NCBI GenBank assembly: GCA_021774435.1
Contig: JAJFJB010000310.1
Location: forward strand, 1-36,943
Reading direction: 5' to 3'
Origin: Alphaproteobacteria bacterium
GTDB lineage: Bacteria > Pseudomonadota > Alphaproteobacteria > UBA8366 > GCA-2717185
Length of the DNA stretch: 36,943 nt
In this document: positions 16,112 through 24,735 of the stretch, piece after piece
Layout: every line of letters begins with the position of its first letter
Numbering within the stretch: the stretch's first letter is position 1
Position numbers and translations under genes: made by a program
The notes under the pieces: model-generated
What the model was told of the DNA's origin: nothing
What the model saw: the letters and a program-made list of their open reading frames with translations, nothing else
Database searches by the model: none

Positions 16112-16259
16112 TCAAAGTATCGTGCCAAACATCTTCTCATTATCGCCACACTCTTTCGGTCCTATAGTGCAACCGGACCATTCGTTCCGGTAACCTTAAG
16201 GATTATGCGAGAATATTGTCCTCGTTGTAGACGTCAAAGTTCAATGTACAGGCCGATCA

Positions 16260-17327
16260 ATGCGAGAAAAATGCACGGTAGCCTTGCTCTTCGGCGGCCA
16301 ATCCGCGGAGCACGAGGTATCTATCCAGTCGGCGCACAATGTCCGGTCTGCACTTTTGGCCGCCGGGTACGCCATCATCCTGATTGGCATAGACAGACAA
16401 GGCGTGTGGCGCCTTGCGCCCGATGTCGGACGGGTCGATCCGGCGTGGCCCGCCGTGGCGATATTACCTGGCGGTAGCGGTAAAATTGTCATGCTTGATG
16501 GGCATGGCGGAGCCGACAAGGCGGATGTGGTATTTCCCGTCCTGCACGGTCCCCGTGGCGAAGACGGTTCGTTGCAAGGGTTATTGAAGTTGGCAAACGT
16601 TGCCTTCGTTGGCCCGGATACGCTCGCCTCCGCTCTCTGCATGGATAAAGAATTTTCCAAACACATGCTTAGAGCCGCCGGAATACCAACCGTAAAGACG
16701 CTGTCTTTCGACCGCGCCGGCGCCGCAAGCCATTCAACAGCGGCCAGCAAACTCGGATCTCCCCTATTCGTCAAGCCGGCCAATATGGGATCCTCCGTAG
16801 GGGTCAGTAAGGTCCATAGCGAGGTGGAATATGATGAAGCCCTTGAAATCGCTTTTCAGTACGATACGAAGGTCGTCGTAGAGAGTTTCGCCGATGGTCA
16901 GGAAATCGAATGCGCTGTTCTTTCCCTAGACGAATTGCAGGCATCCGTACCGGGCGAAATAGTGCCGACGAACAACGATGGCTTCTACAGCTACGATGCC
17001 AAATATATAGACGATAAAGGCGCGAAACTGGTTTTCCCCGCAAACCTGCCGGTCGCAGTCACGCAAGATATCCAGGAAATGTCCATTGCAGCCTCTCGCG
17101 CTTTGGGATGTGAGGGCATGGTCAGGGTCGATTTTTTCCTCAAAGCGGACGGCGCGTTACTGGTCAATGAACTGAACACAATCCCCGGCTTTACCGCGAT
17201 CAGCATGTATCCGAAATTATGGGACGCGTCTGGAATTCCGCCAGAAAAACTGGTTGTTCACCTGATCGACCATGCACTAGGCCGGTTTCAGCGAGAATCG
17301 GATCTGGTGTCAGGCCATTCCGATTGA
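16260..17327 (+). CDS. ddl: D-alanine--D-alanine ligase
   Basis: This 355-residue ATP-grasp ligase joins two D-alanines for peptidoglycan precursor synthesis. Family marks are LLFGGQSAEHEVS at the N-terminus (His18/Glu19), LHGPRGEDGSLQG, KPANMGSSVGVSKV (ATP-binding Lys and glycine-rich loop), and ELNTIPGFT followed by YPKLWDASG at the C-terminus. The length is that of the longer DdlA-type enzymes. The gene is not in a division/cell-wall cluster; it lies alone between two copies of an lpdA 5' repeat. Recombination between the repeats could delete it, so either another ddl exists in the genome or this locus is protected by selection. Confidence 0.95.
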   Translation: MREKCTVALLFGGQSAEHEVSIQSAHNVRSALLAAGYAIILIGIDRQGVWRLAPDVGRVDPAWPAVAILPGGSGKIVMLDGHGGADKADVVFPVLHGPRGEDGSLQGLLKLANVAFVGPDTLASALCMDKEFSKHMLRAAGIPTVKTLSFDRAGAASHSTAASKLGSPLFVKPANMGSSVGVSKVHSEVEYDEALEIAFQYDTKVVVESFADGQEIECAVLSLDELQASVPGEIVPTNNDGFYSYDAKYIDDKGAKLVFPANLPVAVTQDIQEMSIAASRALGCEGMVRVDFFLKADGALLVNELNTIPGFTAISMYPKLWDASGIPPEKLVVHLIDHALGRFQRESDLVSGHSD

Positions 17328-17390
17328 CCGGATACGTGCTTTTGCCCGCTACCGTGGTCAAACGCTACCGCACCGCACCTTCGGTTTCCG

Positions 17391-17822
17391 TTAAGTTATT
17401 TACGGTATCGGAACCCCTTGTACCTATATAACGAATACGGCAAGTTCGCGCTCTGGCGCGAAATTTGAGCGGCACAACGGAGAAAGACGATGAGCGAATA
17501 CGATCTGGTCGTGATCGGTGGCGGACCCGGCGGTTACGTTGCGGCAATCCGCGCGGCACAGCTTGGTATGAAGGTCGCGTGCGTCGAAAAACGCGCGACG
17601 CTTGGCGGAACCTGCCTCAACATCGGCTGCATTCCCTCCAAGGCTTTGCTGCAAAGCTCCGAAAAATATGCCGAAGCAACGCATGAGCTGGCCAGTCATG
17701 GTGTAAAGGTCGGCACCGTCAAACTCGACCTCAAAGCCATGCTCGCGCGCAAGGACAAAGTCGTCGCGGACTTGACCGGCGGTATCGCGTACTTGTTCAA
17801 GAAAAACAAGATCGACCACATT
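17391..17822 (+). repeat. Direct repeat, right copy (lpdA upstream region plus 5' end)
   Basis: This is the partner of 15471-15902, containing the upstream region and the first 111 codons of the intact lpdA gene. The shared upstream block, conserved in both copies, includes CTTGTACCTATATAACG, which probably carries the lpdA promoter, and GGAGAAAGACG just before the ATG at 17490. Confidence 0.92.
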
Positions 17823-18893
17823 GCCGGAACCGGGACGGTCGAAAGTGCCACATCCGTAAAAGTCACGTCGGAAAAAGGCGACGCACAGACCCTGCAAACC
17901 AAATACATCCTGATCGCCACCGGATCGGACAGTACGCCGCTGCCCGGCGTCGAAGTCGACGAAAAACAAATCGTATCTTCGACGGGTGCCTTGTCGTTCG
18001 CCAAAGTGCCGAAGCATCTGGTTGTCGTCGGTGCCGGCTATATCGGTCTGGAAATGGCATCGGTCTGGGGTCGGCTGGGTGCGCAGATCACCTGCGTGGA
18101 GTTTCTCGACCGGATTACGCCGGGCATGGATGGTGAGATCGCGAAAAACTTCCAACGTATCCTGAAGAAACAAGGCATGGAATTCCGCCTGAAAACGAAA
18201 GTGACGGGCGCAAAGAAGACCAAAACCAGCGTCACCCTGACCGTCGAACCGGCAGCAGGCGGCGATGCCGAGGAAATCAAATGCGACGCGGTCCTCGTCG
18301 CGATTGGCCGCAAACCCTTTACGGAAGACCTGGGACTGGATGCGGTTGGAGTCGAAACCGACGAGCGCGGCTTCATCAAGATCGACGATCATTTTGCAAC
18401 CTCAGTGCCCGGCATCTATGCCATCGGCGACTGCGTGCCCGGCCCCATGTTGGCGCACAAGGCCGAAGATGAAGGCGTCGTCTGTGCCGAAATTCTGGCG
18501 GGCCAGTCGGGGCACATCAACTACGATGCGATCCCGGGCATCGTCTACACATGGCCGGAAGTAGCCTCCGTCGGCAAAACGGAAGAAGCGCTGAAGGAAG
18601 CAGGTGTCGATTATAAAATCGGCAAATTTCCGTTCACCGCCAACAGCCGGGCCCGCGCCAACGATACGACAGATGGATTCGTTAAGATCCTGGCCGATGC
18701 CAAGACCGATGCGGTGCTTGGCGCCCATATCATCGGTCCCGATGCCGGCGGGTTGATCCATGAGATCGTCACGGTCATCGAATTCGGCGGCGCCGCGGAA
18801 GATGTCGCCCGAATCTGCCATGGGCACCCGACCTTAAATGAAGCGGTCAAGGAAGCGGCCTTGGCCGTGGACGGCCGGCCAATCCATATCTAA
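17490..18893 (+). CDS. lpdA: Dihydrolipoyl dehydrogenase
   Basis: This 467-residue flavoprotein disulfide reductase is the E3 component of 2-oxoacid dehydrogenase complexes and/or the glycine cleavage system; it reoxidises dihydrolipoamide with NAD+. It shows the FAD motif VVIGGGPGGYVAA, the redox-active disulfide Cys42-LNIG-Cys47, the NAD motif VVVGAGYIGLEMA, the second FAD motif YAIGDCVPGPMLAHKA, and the C-terminal HGHPTLNEAVKEAA with the catalytic His-Glu pair. The gene is intact with a good ribosome-binding site (GGAGAAAG). No other subunits of a dehydrogenase complex are in the window. A small membrane-protein gene follows by 19 bases. Confidence 0.97.
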   Translation: MSEYDLVVIGGGPGGYVAAIRAAQLGMKVACVEKRATLGGTCLNIGCIPSKALLQSSEKYAEATHELASHGVKVGTVKLDLKAMLARKDKVVADLTGGIAYLFKKNKIDHIAGTGTVESATSVKVTSEKGDAQTLQTKYILIATGSDSTPLPGVEVDEKQIVSSTGALSFAKVPKHLVVVGAGYIGLEMASVWGRLGAQITCVEFLDRITPGMDGEIAKNFQRILKKQGMEFRLKTKVTGAKKTKTSVTLTVEPAAGGDAEEIKCDAVLVAIGRKPFTEDLGLDAVGVETDERGFIKIDDHFATSVPGIYAIGDCVPGPMLAHKAEDEGVVCAEILAGQSGHINYDAIPGIVYTWPEVASVGKTEEALKEAGVDYKIGKFPFTANSRARANDTTDGFVKILADAKTDAVLGAHIIGPDAGGLIHEIVTVIEFGGAAEDVARICHGHPTLNEAVKEAALAVDGRPIHI

Positions 18894-18912
18894 CGACCCC
18901 CATCAAGAAGCG

Positions 18913-19209
18913 GTGGGTCAGGCCGTCGCGACGGAAAGCAAGCCGAAACGGTCCTGGCTCGCCCGGATGGCGATCCTGACCTTCGGCTGGATATTCATCG
19001 TTCTTGGGGTCCTCGGCCTGTTCCTGCCGATCCTGCAGGGAATTCTTTTTCTCGCCATCGGCGGCATGTTGCTGTCGATGGAATCACCACGCGCGCAACG
19101 CATCATGGACTATCTGCGCAATCGCTACCCGACGCTGGATAAAACAATGCTGGCGGCACAAAAGCGCACCGCCAGCATCGTTCAACGTATTCGCAGCCGG
19201 TTCGGCTAG
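18913..19209 (+). CDS. Small membrane protein, DUF454/PGPGW-like
   Basis: This is a 98-residue protein with one or two hydrophobic helices: ILTFGWIFIVLGVLGLFLP then LFLAIGGMLLSMESPRAQRIMDYLR. The second part, with its SPRA/R motif after the helix, resembles DUF454 (YbaN) and PGPGW-type small inner-membrane proteins. No biochemical role is known. I chose the GTG at 18913, preceded by AAGAAGCG, because it lies just after the lpdA stop; a longer frame starts within lpdA (18838) and encodes an N-terminus that does not look like a protein start. It probably rides on the lpdA message. Confidence 0.75.
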   Translation: MGQAVATESKPKRSWLARMAILTFGWIFIVLGVLGLFLPILQGILFLAIGGMLLSMESPRAQRIMDYLRNRYPTLDKTMLAAQKRTASIVQRIRSRFG

Positions 19210-19218
19210 GGCGTAGCC

Positions 19219-21498
19219 TTAGAGCTCCGTCCCTTCCCTATTATCGAGCGCGTCGAGCATCTTCGGCGGCGACATCGGCAGTTCTTCCATACGACGACCC
19301 GTCGCATTCGTGATGGCGTTGGCAACAGCCGCCATGGTCGGGCAAATGCAAACCTCGCCCACACCCTTGACACCGAAGGGGTGGTTCGGGTTCGGCACCT
19401 CCACGACGATGGTTTCGATATTCGGCAAATCGGAGGCAACCGGGATACGATAATCAAGGAAGCCGGCGTTCGAAAGGCGCCCCTGATCGTCGTAGATATA
19501 TTCCTCGTTCAACGCCCACCCGATGCCCTGAACGACACCGCCCTGCATCTGACCTTCGACATATCCTTTGTGAATCGCGGTTCCCGCGTCTTGGGCAAGA
19601 ACAAAGCGCAGGATCGTCACCTTGCCCGTATCAGGATCGACCTCGACATCACAGAAAGCCGAAGAGAAGCCCGGCGCCTGTCCACCGGCGCTGAGCGCCT
19701 CGGAGGTTCCAATCGGCCCCCCCGTTGCGTTCGCCTTCGCCGCCAATTCGTCAAGAGACAGCGGTTCGAACTCACCGACATTGGAACTGGCCGGCTTGGC
19801 ATGGCCGTCCTCCCAATCAACACCATCGACATCGACGTCCCAAATCTTCGCCGCGCGGCCGCGCAGTTCGGTGATCACCTTGTTACAGGCATTGACCACC
19901 GCCATACCACTGGCGTACGTCACGCGCGAGCCACCGGTGACATGCGTGTAGGGCACAGAGGTCGTATCGTTCACCGTAGCGCGGACTCGGTCATAAGAAA
20001 CGCCCAGTGTCTCGGCCGCCATTATCGCCATCGACGCGCGGGAGCCGCCGATATCCGGGCTGCCCGTGGCGACGCTGACCGTCCCGTCGGCATTGAGAAA
20101 GACAGTCGCACCCGACTCCCCCGCGCCGTTGAACCAGTATCCGGACGCCATGCCGCGACCCTGATTCGGGCCGAGCGGCTTCTTGTAGTCCGGATGGTTC
20201 AGGATCGCTTCGACCGTTTCACTATAGCCTTCATGGGACATCGAATTGCCCGCGACCATCGGATCGCCTGTATGAATCGCGTTCTTCAGGCGGAACTCGG
20301 CCGGTTCCATGCTGATCTTCTTGGCCAGAATGTCCAACGTGCTTTCCACCGCAAAGTTGGAAATCGGCGAGCCCGGCGCACGATAGGCTGCCGCTTTGGG
20401 CCGATTGGACACCACGTCGTAGCCCGTCGTCTTCTGGTTGGCGATGTTGTACATGGCGAAGGAGCAGAGGCAGCCATTCATCACCGGCGAACCCGGGAAG
20501 GCACCAGCCTGGTAGTAATACTCGCCCTGCGCTGCGGTAATCGTACCGTCCTTTTTGGCGCCGAGCTTGATCTTCATATAGGCGCCGGACGTTGGGCCGC
20601 TGGCCTTGAACACCTCTTCGCGGCTCATATTCACACGCACGGGATGGCCGGTTTTGCGGGACAGAACAACCGCAACGGGCTCGACATAGACCACGGTCTT
20701 GCCGCCGAAGCCGCCACCGATTTCCGCCGGGTTGACCTTGATGTCGCCCAGCGGAATGCCGCAAATTTTCGAAACCCAGTTGCGAATTTGGAAATGACCC
20801 TGACTGGCGCTCCAGATCTCGGTCTGGCCGTCGGCATCGCTGTGCGCCAGGGTAGCGTGCGGTTCGATATAACCTTGGTGCACGGCCGCAGTGCGGAATT
20901 CCTTCTCTACGACCTCATCCGCGCCTGCAAACCCATCTTCGATATCACCGATCTCAAATCCAACGACCTTGGCAATATTCGACGGTTTCGTCGGTGCGGG
21001 CTCGACATCGCGCGTCATCATGTCCTCGAACAGAAGAGGCGCGTCTTCCGCCGCCGCCGCCTCCACGTCAATAACATGTGGTAGTACCTCGTAATCAACT
21101 TTGATCAGCTTGCAGGCCTCTGCCGCGACAGCGGGGTTGATCGCAGCGACGGCTGCAACCGCATGCCCTTCATAAAGCGCCTTCTCACGGGCCATAACAT
21201 TGCGCGAGATATGCCACATATTAATTTGAACCCGGGCCGCGCCAACATAAGCGAAAGGCTGCTCCGGCAAGTCGTCCGCGGTCATCACAGCCTTGACGCC
21301 CGGCAGTGCCTCGGCCTTGCTGGTATCGATGGAATTGATACGCGCATGCGCGTGCGGGCTGCGAAGGATTTTACCGTATAGCGTGCCCGGTAGACTATAG
21401 TCGTTGCCGAATTTGGCCAGACCGGTGACTTTCGGCACACCGTCCGGACGAATTTGGTTGGTTCCGACCCATTTATACGGCTTCTTGATCTCGTTCAT
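19219..21498 (-). CDS. Xanthine dehydrogenase family molybdopterin-binding subunit
   Basis: This 759-residue large subunit of a molybdenum hydroxylase (xanthine dehydrogenase/aldehyde oxidase/CO dehydrogenase type) starts with the a/b-hammerhead domain (KVTGLAKFGNDYSLPG, ILRSPHAHARI). The molybdopterin domains include IGGGFGGKT, PKAAAYRAPGSP, and near the C-terminus GVKGVGEVCICPT, whose Glu is the catalytic base in this family. The ATG at 21498 has AGGAGAGGG upstream and is preferred over one eight codons earlier. The usual [2Fe-2S] and FAD subunits are not adjacent: upstream is a divergent dioxygenase gene, downstream a convergent small gene. It must therefore use partners encoded elsewhere or lack them. 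Substrate is unknown (purine, aldehyde or heteroaromatic). Confidence 0.92.
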   Translation of the reverse strand: MNEIKKPYKWVGTNQIRPDGVPKVTGLAKFGNDYSLPGTLYGKILRSPHAHARINSIDTSKAEALPGVKAVMTADDLPEQPFAYVGAARVQINMWHISRNVMAREKALYEGHAVAAVAAINPAVAAEACKLIKVDYEVLPHVIDVEAAAAEDAPLLFEDMMTRDVEPAPTKPSNIAKVVGFEIGDIEDGFAGADEVVEKEFRTAAVHQGYIEPHATLAHSDADGQTEIWSASQGHFQIRNWVSKICGIPLGDIKVNPAEIGGGFGGKTVVYVEPVAVVLSRKTGHPVRVNMSREEVFKASGPTSGAYMKIKLGAKKDGTITAAQGEYYYQAGAFPGSPVMNGCLCSFAMYNIANQKTTGYDVVSNRPKAAAYRAPGSPISNFAVESTLDILAKKISMEPAEFRLKNAIHTGDPMVAGNSMSHEGYSETVEAILNHPDYKKPLGPNQGRGMASGYWFNGAGESGATVFLNADGTVSVATGSPDIGGSRASMAIMAAETLGVSYDRVRATVNDTTSVPYTHVTGGSRVTYASGMAVVNACNKVITELRGRAAKIWDVDVDGVDWEDGHAKPASSNVGEFEPLSLDELAAKANATGGPIGTSEALSAGGQAPGFSSAFCDVEVDPDTGKVTILRFVLAQDAGTAIHKGYVEGQMQGGVVQGIGWALNEEYIYDDQGRLSNAGFLDYRIPVASDLPNIETIVVEVPNPNHPFGVKGVGEVCICPTMAAVANAITNATGRRMEELPMSPPKMLDALDNREGTEL

Positions 21499-21620
21499 CT
21501 GCAGCCCTCTCCTGAAATGCACCCGACTCTAAGGCATTGATAAACATAAGAAACGAGCAAATTACGCCGTTGCGTTTCGCTCGAACCTCAGCGCATCGCC
21601 GCGATTGAGGGGGTTGGAAT

Positions 21621-21684
21621 TTTAATCTTGGGTTTAATTTTAGCGTTCCACGAAATCACCGCGCAAGCCGAAACCCAAAATTAA
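21621..21684. promoter_or_regulatory. Imperfect inverted repeat in a divergent promoter region
   Basis: In the 273-base space between the molybdenum-hydroxylase gene (minus) and the phytanoyl-CoA dioxygenase-like gene (plus), TTTAATCTTGGGTTT (21621-21635) matches the reverse complement of AAACCCAAAATTAAG (21671-21685) at 13 of 15 positions. The arms are 35 bases apart. A shared regulator-binding site is possible; so is a chance AT-rich match. Confidence 0.35.
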
Positions 21685-21771
21685 GTGCGACTGTCTGCTA
21701 CCCCTCGACTTGCCAAACTCGGCCAAATGAACAGAATTGGCCGATCATAAGAACGATTCAACGGAGTTCCG

Positions 21772-22935
21772 ATGCCTGTTCCGACCCAAGACCGTGCCTT
21801 ATCAGCGGATGAGCATGCCCAAGCCATGGCAGACTATATCCAAGAAGGCACAGCGCGTGCGCTGGCATTGGGCAATCGCGGACCGATCAAGCGCGATGCA
21901 GATGGCAAACTCGACCCCGCCATCCTCGATGCATATTGGGAGCACGGATTCTACGTTTTCGAGAATGTCGTCGACGAGTCGGAGTTGTCTGAACTCCGGG
22001 CAGATGTAGAACGAATGCTGGAGGTCGCGCCGACAGATCCAAAGAGCGAACGCGACGCCAAAGGCCGTCCAGCATACGGCGGCGAATTCGGCCGCCCACC
22101 CTACCGCTTTGCAAAACCGTTGAGTGATCCGCTAGGCGGCACGACGAAAAACAAAGGACGGCACCCGGCAAAAATGCACGAAGCGACGCCCCCCAAAGAT
22201 GGCCCAGCCTACACGGTTCAGAATCTGCACGGCAATTTGCAGCTAATGGATCCGACATTGCGTCTCTATGGACACCCGGGACTGTTGAGCGTGGCGGAAG
22301 CCGTGCTTGGTCCAGATTTCGTACCCTACAACGAAGTCACCTTTATCAAGGAACCCGGCTTGGGTCCGTCAGTCGCCTGGCATCAGGACGGCACGACGCA
22401 TTGGGACAGTGCCGATTGGGACCATGGCGCGCATGGCTTCAATTTCATGACGCAGCTTTACCCGAGCACCGCCGCAAATTGCGTGTGGATTCTTCCCGGC
22501 AGCCATAAGCTTGGCAGAGTCGATATCCGCCAAATGATGAAAGATGCAGGCTCGGATCGGATCGACGGCGCCATCCCGCTCTTATGCGAGTCCGGCGACG
22601 CCTTTATCCTGAACCGGCAGGTTGTGCACGGTTCCTTTGCCAACACATCCAACCAACGTCGCGTCACGTTGAATGCGGGCTTCTTTCCGCGCAACCGGGT
22701 GCAAGACATGACCGTCGAGCATCTCGACGGCCGCGTCGTCACCTTCGACGACGACCATATCCATGAACGCAGCCGGATGATCGCGATCGGCATCGACGCA
22801 CGTCGCCAGCGCTTCCCGGATGAGCAGACCTACACTTATCAACCGCTCGCGGGCGAAACCGAAGAAAACCGCTGGAATGAGGTCACTCGGCGGTCCGTGG
22901 TGAAGGATTATAATTTGCGGGATATGTATATCTAG
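21772..22935 (+). CDS. Phytanoyl-CoA dioxygenase (PhyH) family protein
   Basis: This is a 387-residue Fe(II)/2-oxoglutarate-dependent dioxygenase. The iron-binding facial triad is visible as HQD in VAWHQDGTTHW (His204, Asp206) and His286 in NRQVVHGSFANTS, with Arg297 a few residues on to hold 2-oxoglutarate. WILPGSHKLG is a typical PhyH segment between them. The N-terminus includes a helix-rich stretch ending YWEHGFYVFENVVDESEL, where PhyH domains usually begin. Such enzymes hydroxylate diverse small molecules, so the substrate is unknown. GGAGTTCCG lies just upstream of the ATG. It is divergent from the molybdenum-hydroxylase gene across an intergenic region with an inverted repeat, and may be co-regulated with it. 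Confidence 0.9.
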   Translation: MPVPTQDRALSADEHAQAMADYIQEGTARALALGNRGPIKRDADGKLDPAILDAYWEHGFYVFENVVDESELSELRADVERMLEVAPTDPKSERDAKGRPAYGGEFGRPPYRFAKPLSDPLGGTTKNKGRHPAKMHEATPPKDGPAYTVQNLHGNLQLMDPTLRLYGHPGLLSVAEAVLGPDFVPYNEVTFIKEPGLGPSVAWHQDGTTHWDSADWDHGAHGFNFMTQLYPSTAANCVWILPGSHKLGRVDIRQMMKDAGSDRIDGAIPLLCESGDAFILNRQVVHGSFANTSNQRRVTLNAGFFPRNRVQDMTVEHLDGRVVTFDDDHIHERSRMIAIGIDARRQRFPDEQTYTYQPLAGETEENRWNEVTRRSVVKDYNLRDMYI

Positions 22936-22989
22936 CAACGATGCCTAAATTCCTCATGGCCTTCAACGTGCAATGCGTTTGGGCCAATT

Positions 22990-23009
22990 TGATGGATTTG
23001 ATTCCATCA
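22990..23009. terminator. Short hairpin between convergent genes
   Basis: TGATGGA (22990-22996) and TCCATCA (23003-23009) form a perfect 7-bp stem with a six-base loop, in the 85 bases between the convergent PhyH-like and GH75-like genes. There is no proper T tract, so terminator function is possible but weakly supported. Confidence 0.35.
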
Positions 23010-23020
23010 TCCAATTACCG

Positions 23021-23833
23021 TTAGCGACAATTCTCAAAGATAGTGTCACCACCCACCGCGTCCAACAATGCGGCCGCCTGCAATTCAATTTCATTGTTCG
23101 TTATCGGCCAACTCACCGAGCGGGCTCGCTTCGAGTAGGGAAAGAACAGATACAAGACCTTGCCTTCGGGAATTCCCTCACCCGTACGGGGATTAGGAGA
23201 GCGACCACCGAATCGCGCAAACAAGGCGATCGATGCTTCACCCAATTGGGCATTTCGCGGGCCAATGTCCGCGACAATGAATGGTACCCGCTTACCAGAT
23301 TTTAGATGATAGGCAATTCCCAAATCACCAAGAAGACCGGTTCCTTTCGTTTGATAAAATTTTCCCGGAAATACGACATAAGGAAAATTCCGCGCATCTA
23401 CATAGCGGACGGGATCGGTTTCACTTTTGCCGCGCGCTGACAAAGCGGTTTTCGAAACGAAGTAACCCTTGAATGCGCCATTCTCTTGAATGTACGCTAC
23501 GGACTCGTCGTCGGGGTCCGGAACCAATACATTTCGCCACCAAGATGCATTTGGATACCCGGCATTCGCAGGGCAATCCAATCCAATGCCTGCAGGCGCG
23601 CACGGCTTGCCCACGTCCGCGGAATGATAGGCATTCGGGGCGCCGTCTGCGTCAACGGCCTTATGGGACGTGACATAATAATATGCCGAGCGCACCGAGT
23701 GTTTCTTAACTTCGATTCCGCGGTAGTCAATCCACTCGTGAAAAGGACACGCAGCAGTTCCCAATGCCTGACTACTCGTCAACGTAAAGCTCAACCAGAG
23801 AACTGAAGAAATTACGACCCATTTCCTCGTCAT
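23021..23833 (-). CDS. Secreted protein, glycoside hydrolase family 75 (chitosanase)-like
   Basis: This is a 270-residue protein with a Sec signal peptide (MTRKW, then a hydrophobic run to about residue 22, with likely cleavage after SSQALG). The mature part contains AVDADGAPNAY, NFPYVVFPGKFY, LGDLGIAYHLKSGKRV, VADIGPRNAQLGEASIAL and GEGIPEGKVLYL. This order of a DxDG motif, PYVVxPG, a GD strand, VADxGP and xGEASIAL resembles GH75 chitosanase-type domains, in which the acidic residues are catalytic. Four Cys in the mature part suit disulfides in the periplasm or outside the cell. I chose the ATG at 23833 because GGAG sits eight bases before it; upstream starts (23839, 23863) lack that. The chitosanase activity itself is inferred, and a peptidoglycan or other polysaccharide substrate is possible. 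Confidence 0.72.
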   Translation of the reverse strand: MTRKWVVISSVLWLSFTLTSSQALGTAACPFHEWIDYRGIEVKKHSVRSAYYYVTSHKAVDADGAPNAYHSADVGKPCAPAGIGLDCPANAGYPNASWWRNVLVPDPDDESVAYIQENGAFKGYFVSKTALSARGKSETDPVRYVDARNFPYVVFPGKFYQTKGTGLLGDLGIAYHLKSGKRVPFIVADIGPRNAQLGEASIALFARFGGRSPNPRTGEGIPEGKVLYLFFPYSKRARSVSWPITNNEIELQAAALLDAVGGDTIFENCR

Positions 23834-24038
23834 CAGCATTACTCCGCTACAAAAGAAAAACACCGAGCAAATTCGAATTGAGGATATTATCGCAATTTAT
23901 ATTAGAATAATATAATCCTTTTATGCCCCTGATTTTATTGTTTATCGCCGCATAAATTCGGTTCACGACCGCCGCGCAGTTGTTGGCGACTCAAAATCAG
24001 CCGCTTCAGAACTGCCAATTCATAATCATTATCCGGAC

Positions 24039-24644
24039 CTATTTGCGGGCTCCGAGCTGGCGTCGAAGGCGGGACGAACGGTCAGAAGCCGCGGGAGCCA
24101 CTAACAATTTCCGAAGCAGTCTTTCTGCGCGTTCGACATTGAAGCCGCCGAACTCCTGAAACCGGATGACGCCATTCTGGTCAATGAAGGCCATCTCCGG
24201 CGTGCCTCGGGTTCCGAAAAGGCGCATCGTCTGTGGCACCCGGTCACCCACCGCATGGCGGTCGATCCCAACCAGATGATGAATCCTCTTGCGCTTCAGG
24301 AACTTCTTCAGCTTATCCGGGTTTTGATAATCATGCCCTTCGAAGACCGTGTGGATGCTGATAACCGTCAGCTTTCCCGCCTTAATTTCGGGCGCAAAGG
24401 TCTGTTCCCATTGCTTTAGGAGCGGTATCGAAAACGCATTACAGCCCGGACACCAAAGCTGAAAGAAATCCACGATGACGACCTTGCCCCGAAGATCTTT
24501 AAGCGTCTTCGCATTCCCGTTGAGCCATTCTGAAATAATCCAGTCCGGTGCGGGACGCGGGACTGGCATGTGCGACGGCCGTGCCGCCGCCGGCAAGGCA
24601 AGACAGAATGCGAGAAGAAAAATCATATTGGCAAAAAGGCGCAT
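24039..24644 (-). CDS. TlpA-like thioredoxin-fold protein, exported
   Basis: This is a 201-residue protein with an N-terminal signal peptide (FANMIFLLAFCLALPAAA) followed by a thioredoxin fold. KVVIVDFFQLWCPGCNAF holds the redox motif Cys65-Pro-Gly-Cys68, and GTRGTPEMAFIDQNG contains the cis-Pro loop and the following strand. The mature protein should act in the periplasm as a thiol:disulfide reductase, or as a peroxiredoxin-like AhpC/TSA-Redoxin protein. A basic tail (SSRLRRQLGARK) is unusual. AAGGG lies eight bases before the ATG. It follows the M81 gene by 91 bases on the same strand, so it might be a distal part of that operon, but the gap is larger than any within the operon. Confidence 0.85.
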   Translation of the reverse strand: MRLFANMIFLLAFCLALPAAARPSHMPVPRPAPDWIISEWLNGNAKTLKDLRGKVVIVDFFQLWCPGCNAFSIPLLKQWEQTFAPEIKAGKLTVISIHTVFEGHDYQNPDKLKKFLKRKRIHHLVGIDRHAVGDRVPQTMRLFGTRGTPEMAFIDQNGVIRFQEFGGFNVERAERLLRKLLVAPAASDRSSRLRRQLGARK

Positions 24645-24735
24645 CGCGATACCCTTGTCGTTCGAATATCAAACTAACCGAGGGCGCGCCGAAGGTCTTT
24701 TCAACACGCCATAACAAAATGGTGATGAATGTCGG

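Noticed and set aside
19381-21084. Plus-strand open frame of 567 codons opposite the molybdopterin subunit
   Set aside because: It is rich in Arg and His with no recognisable domain, and the minus strand encodes a complete molybdenum hydroxylase subunit.
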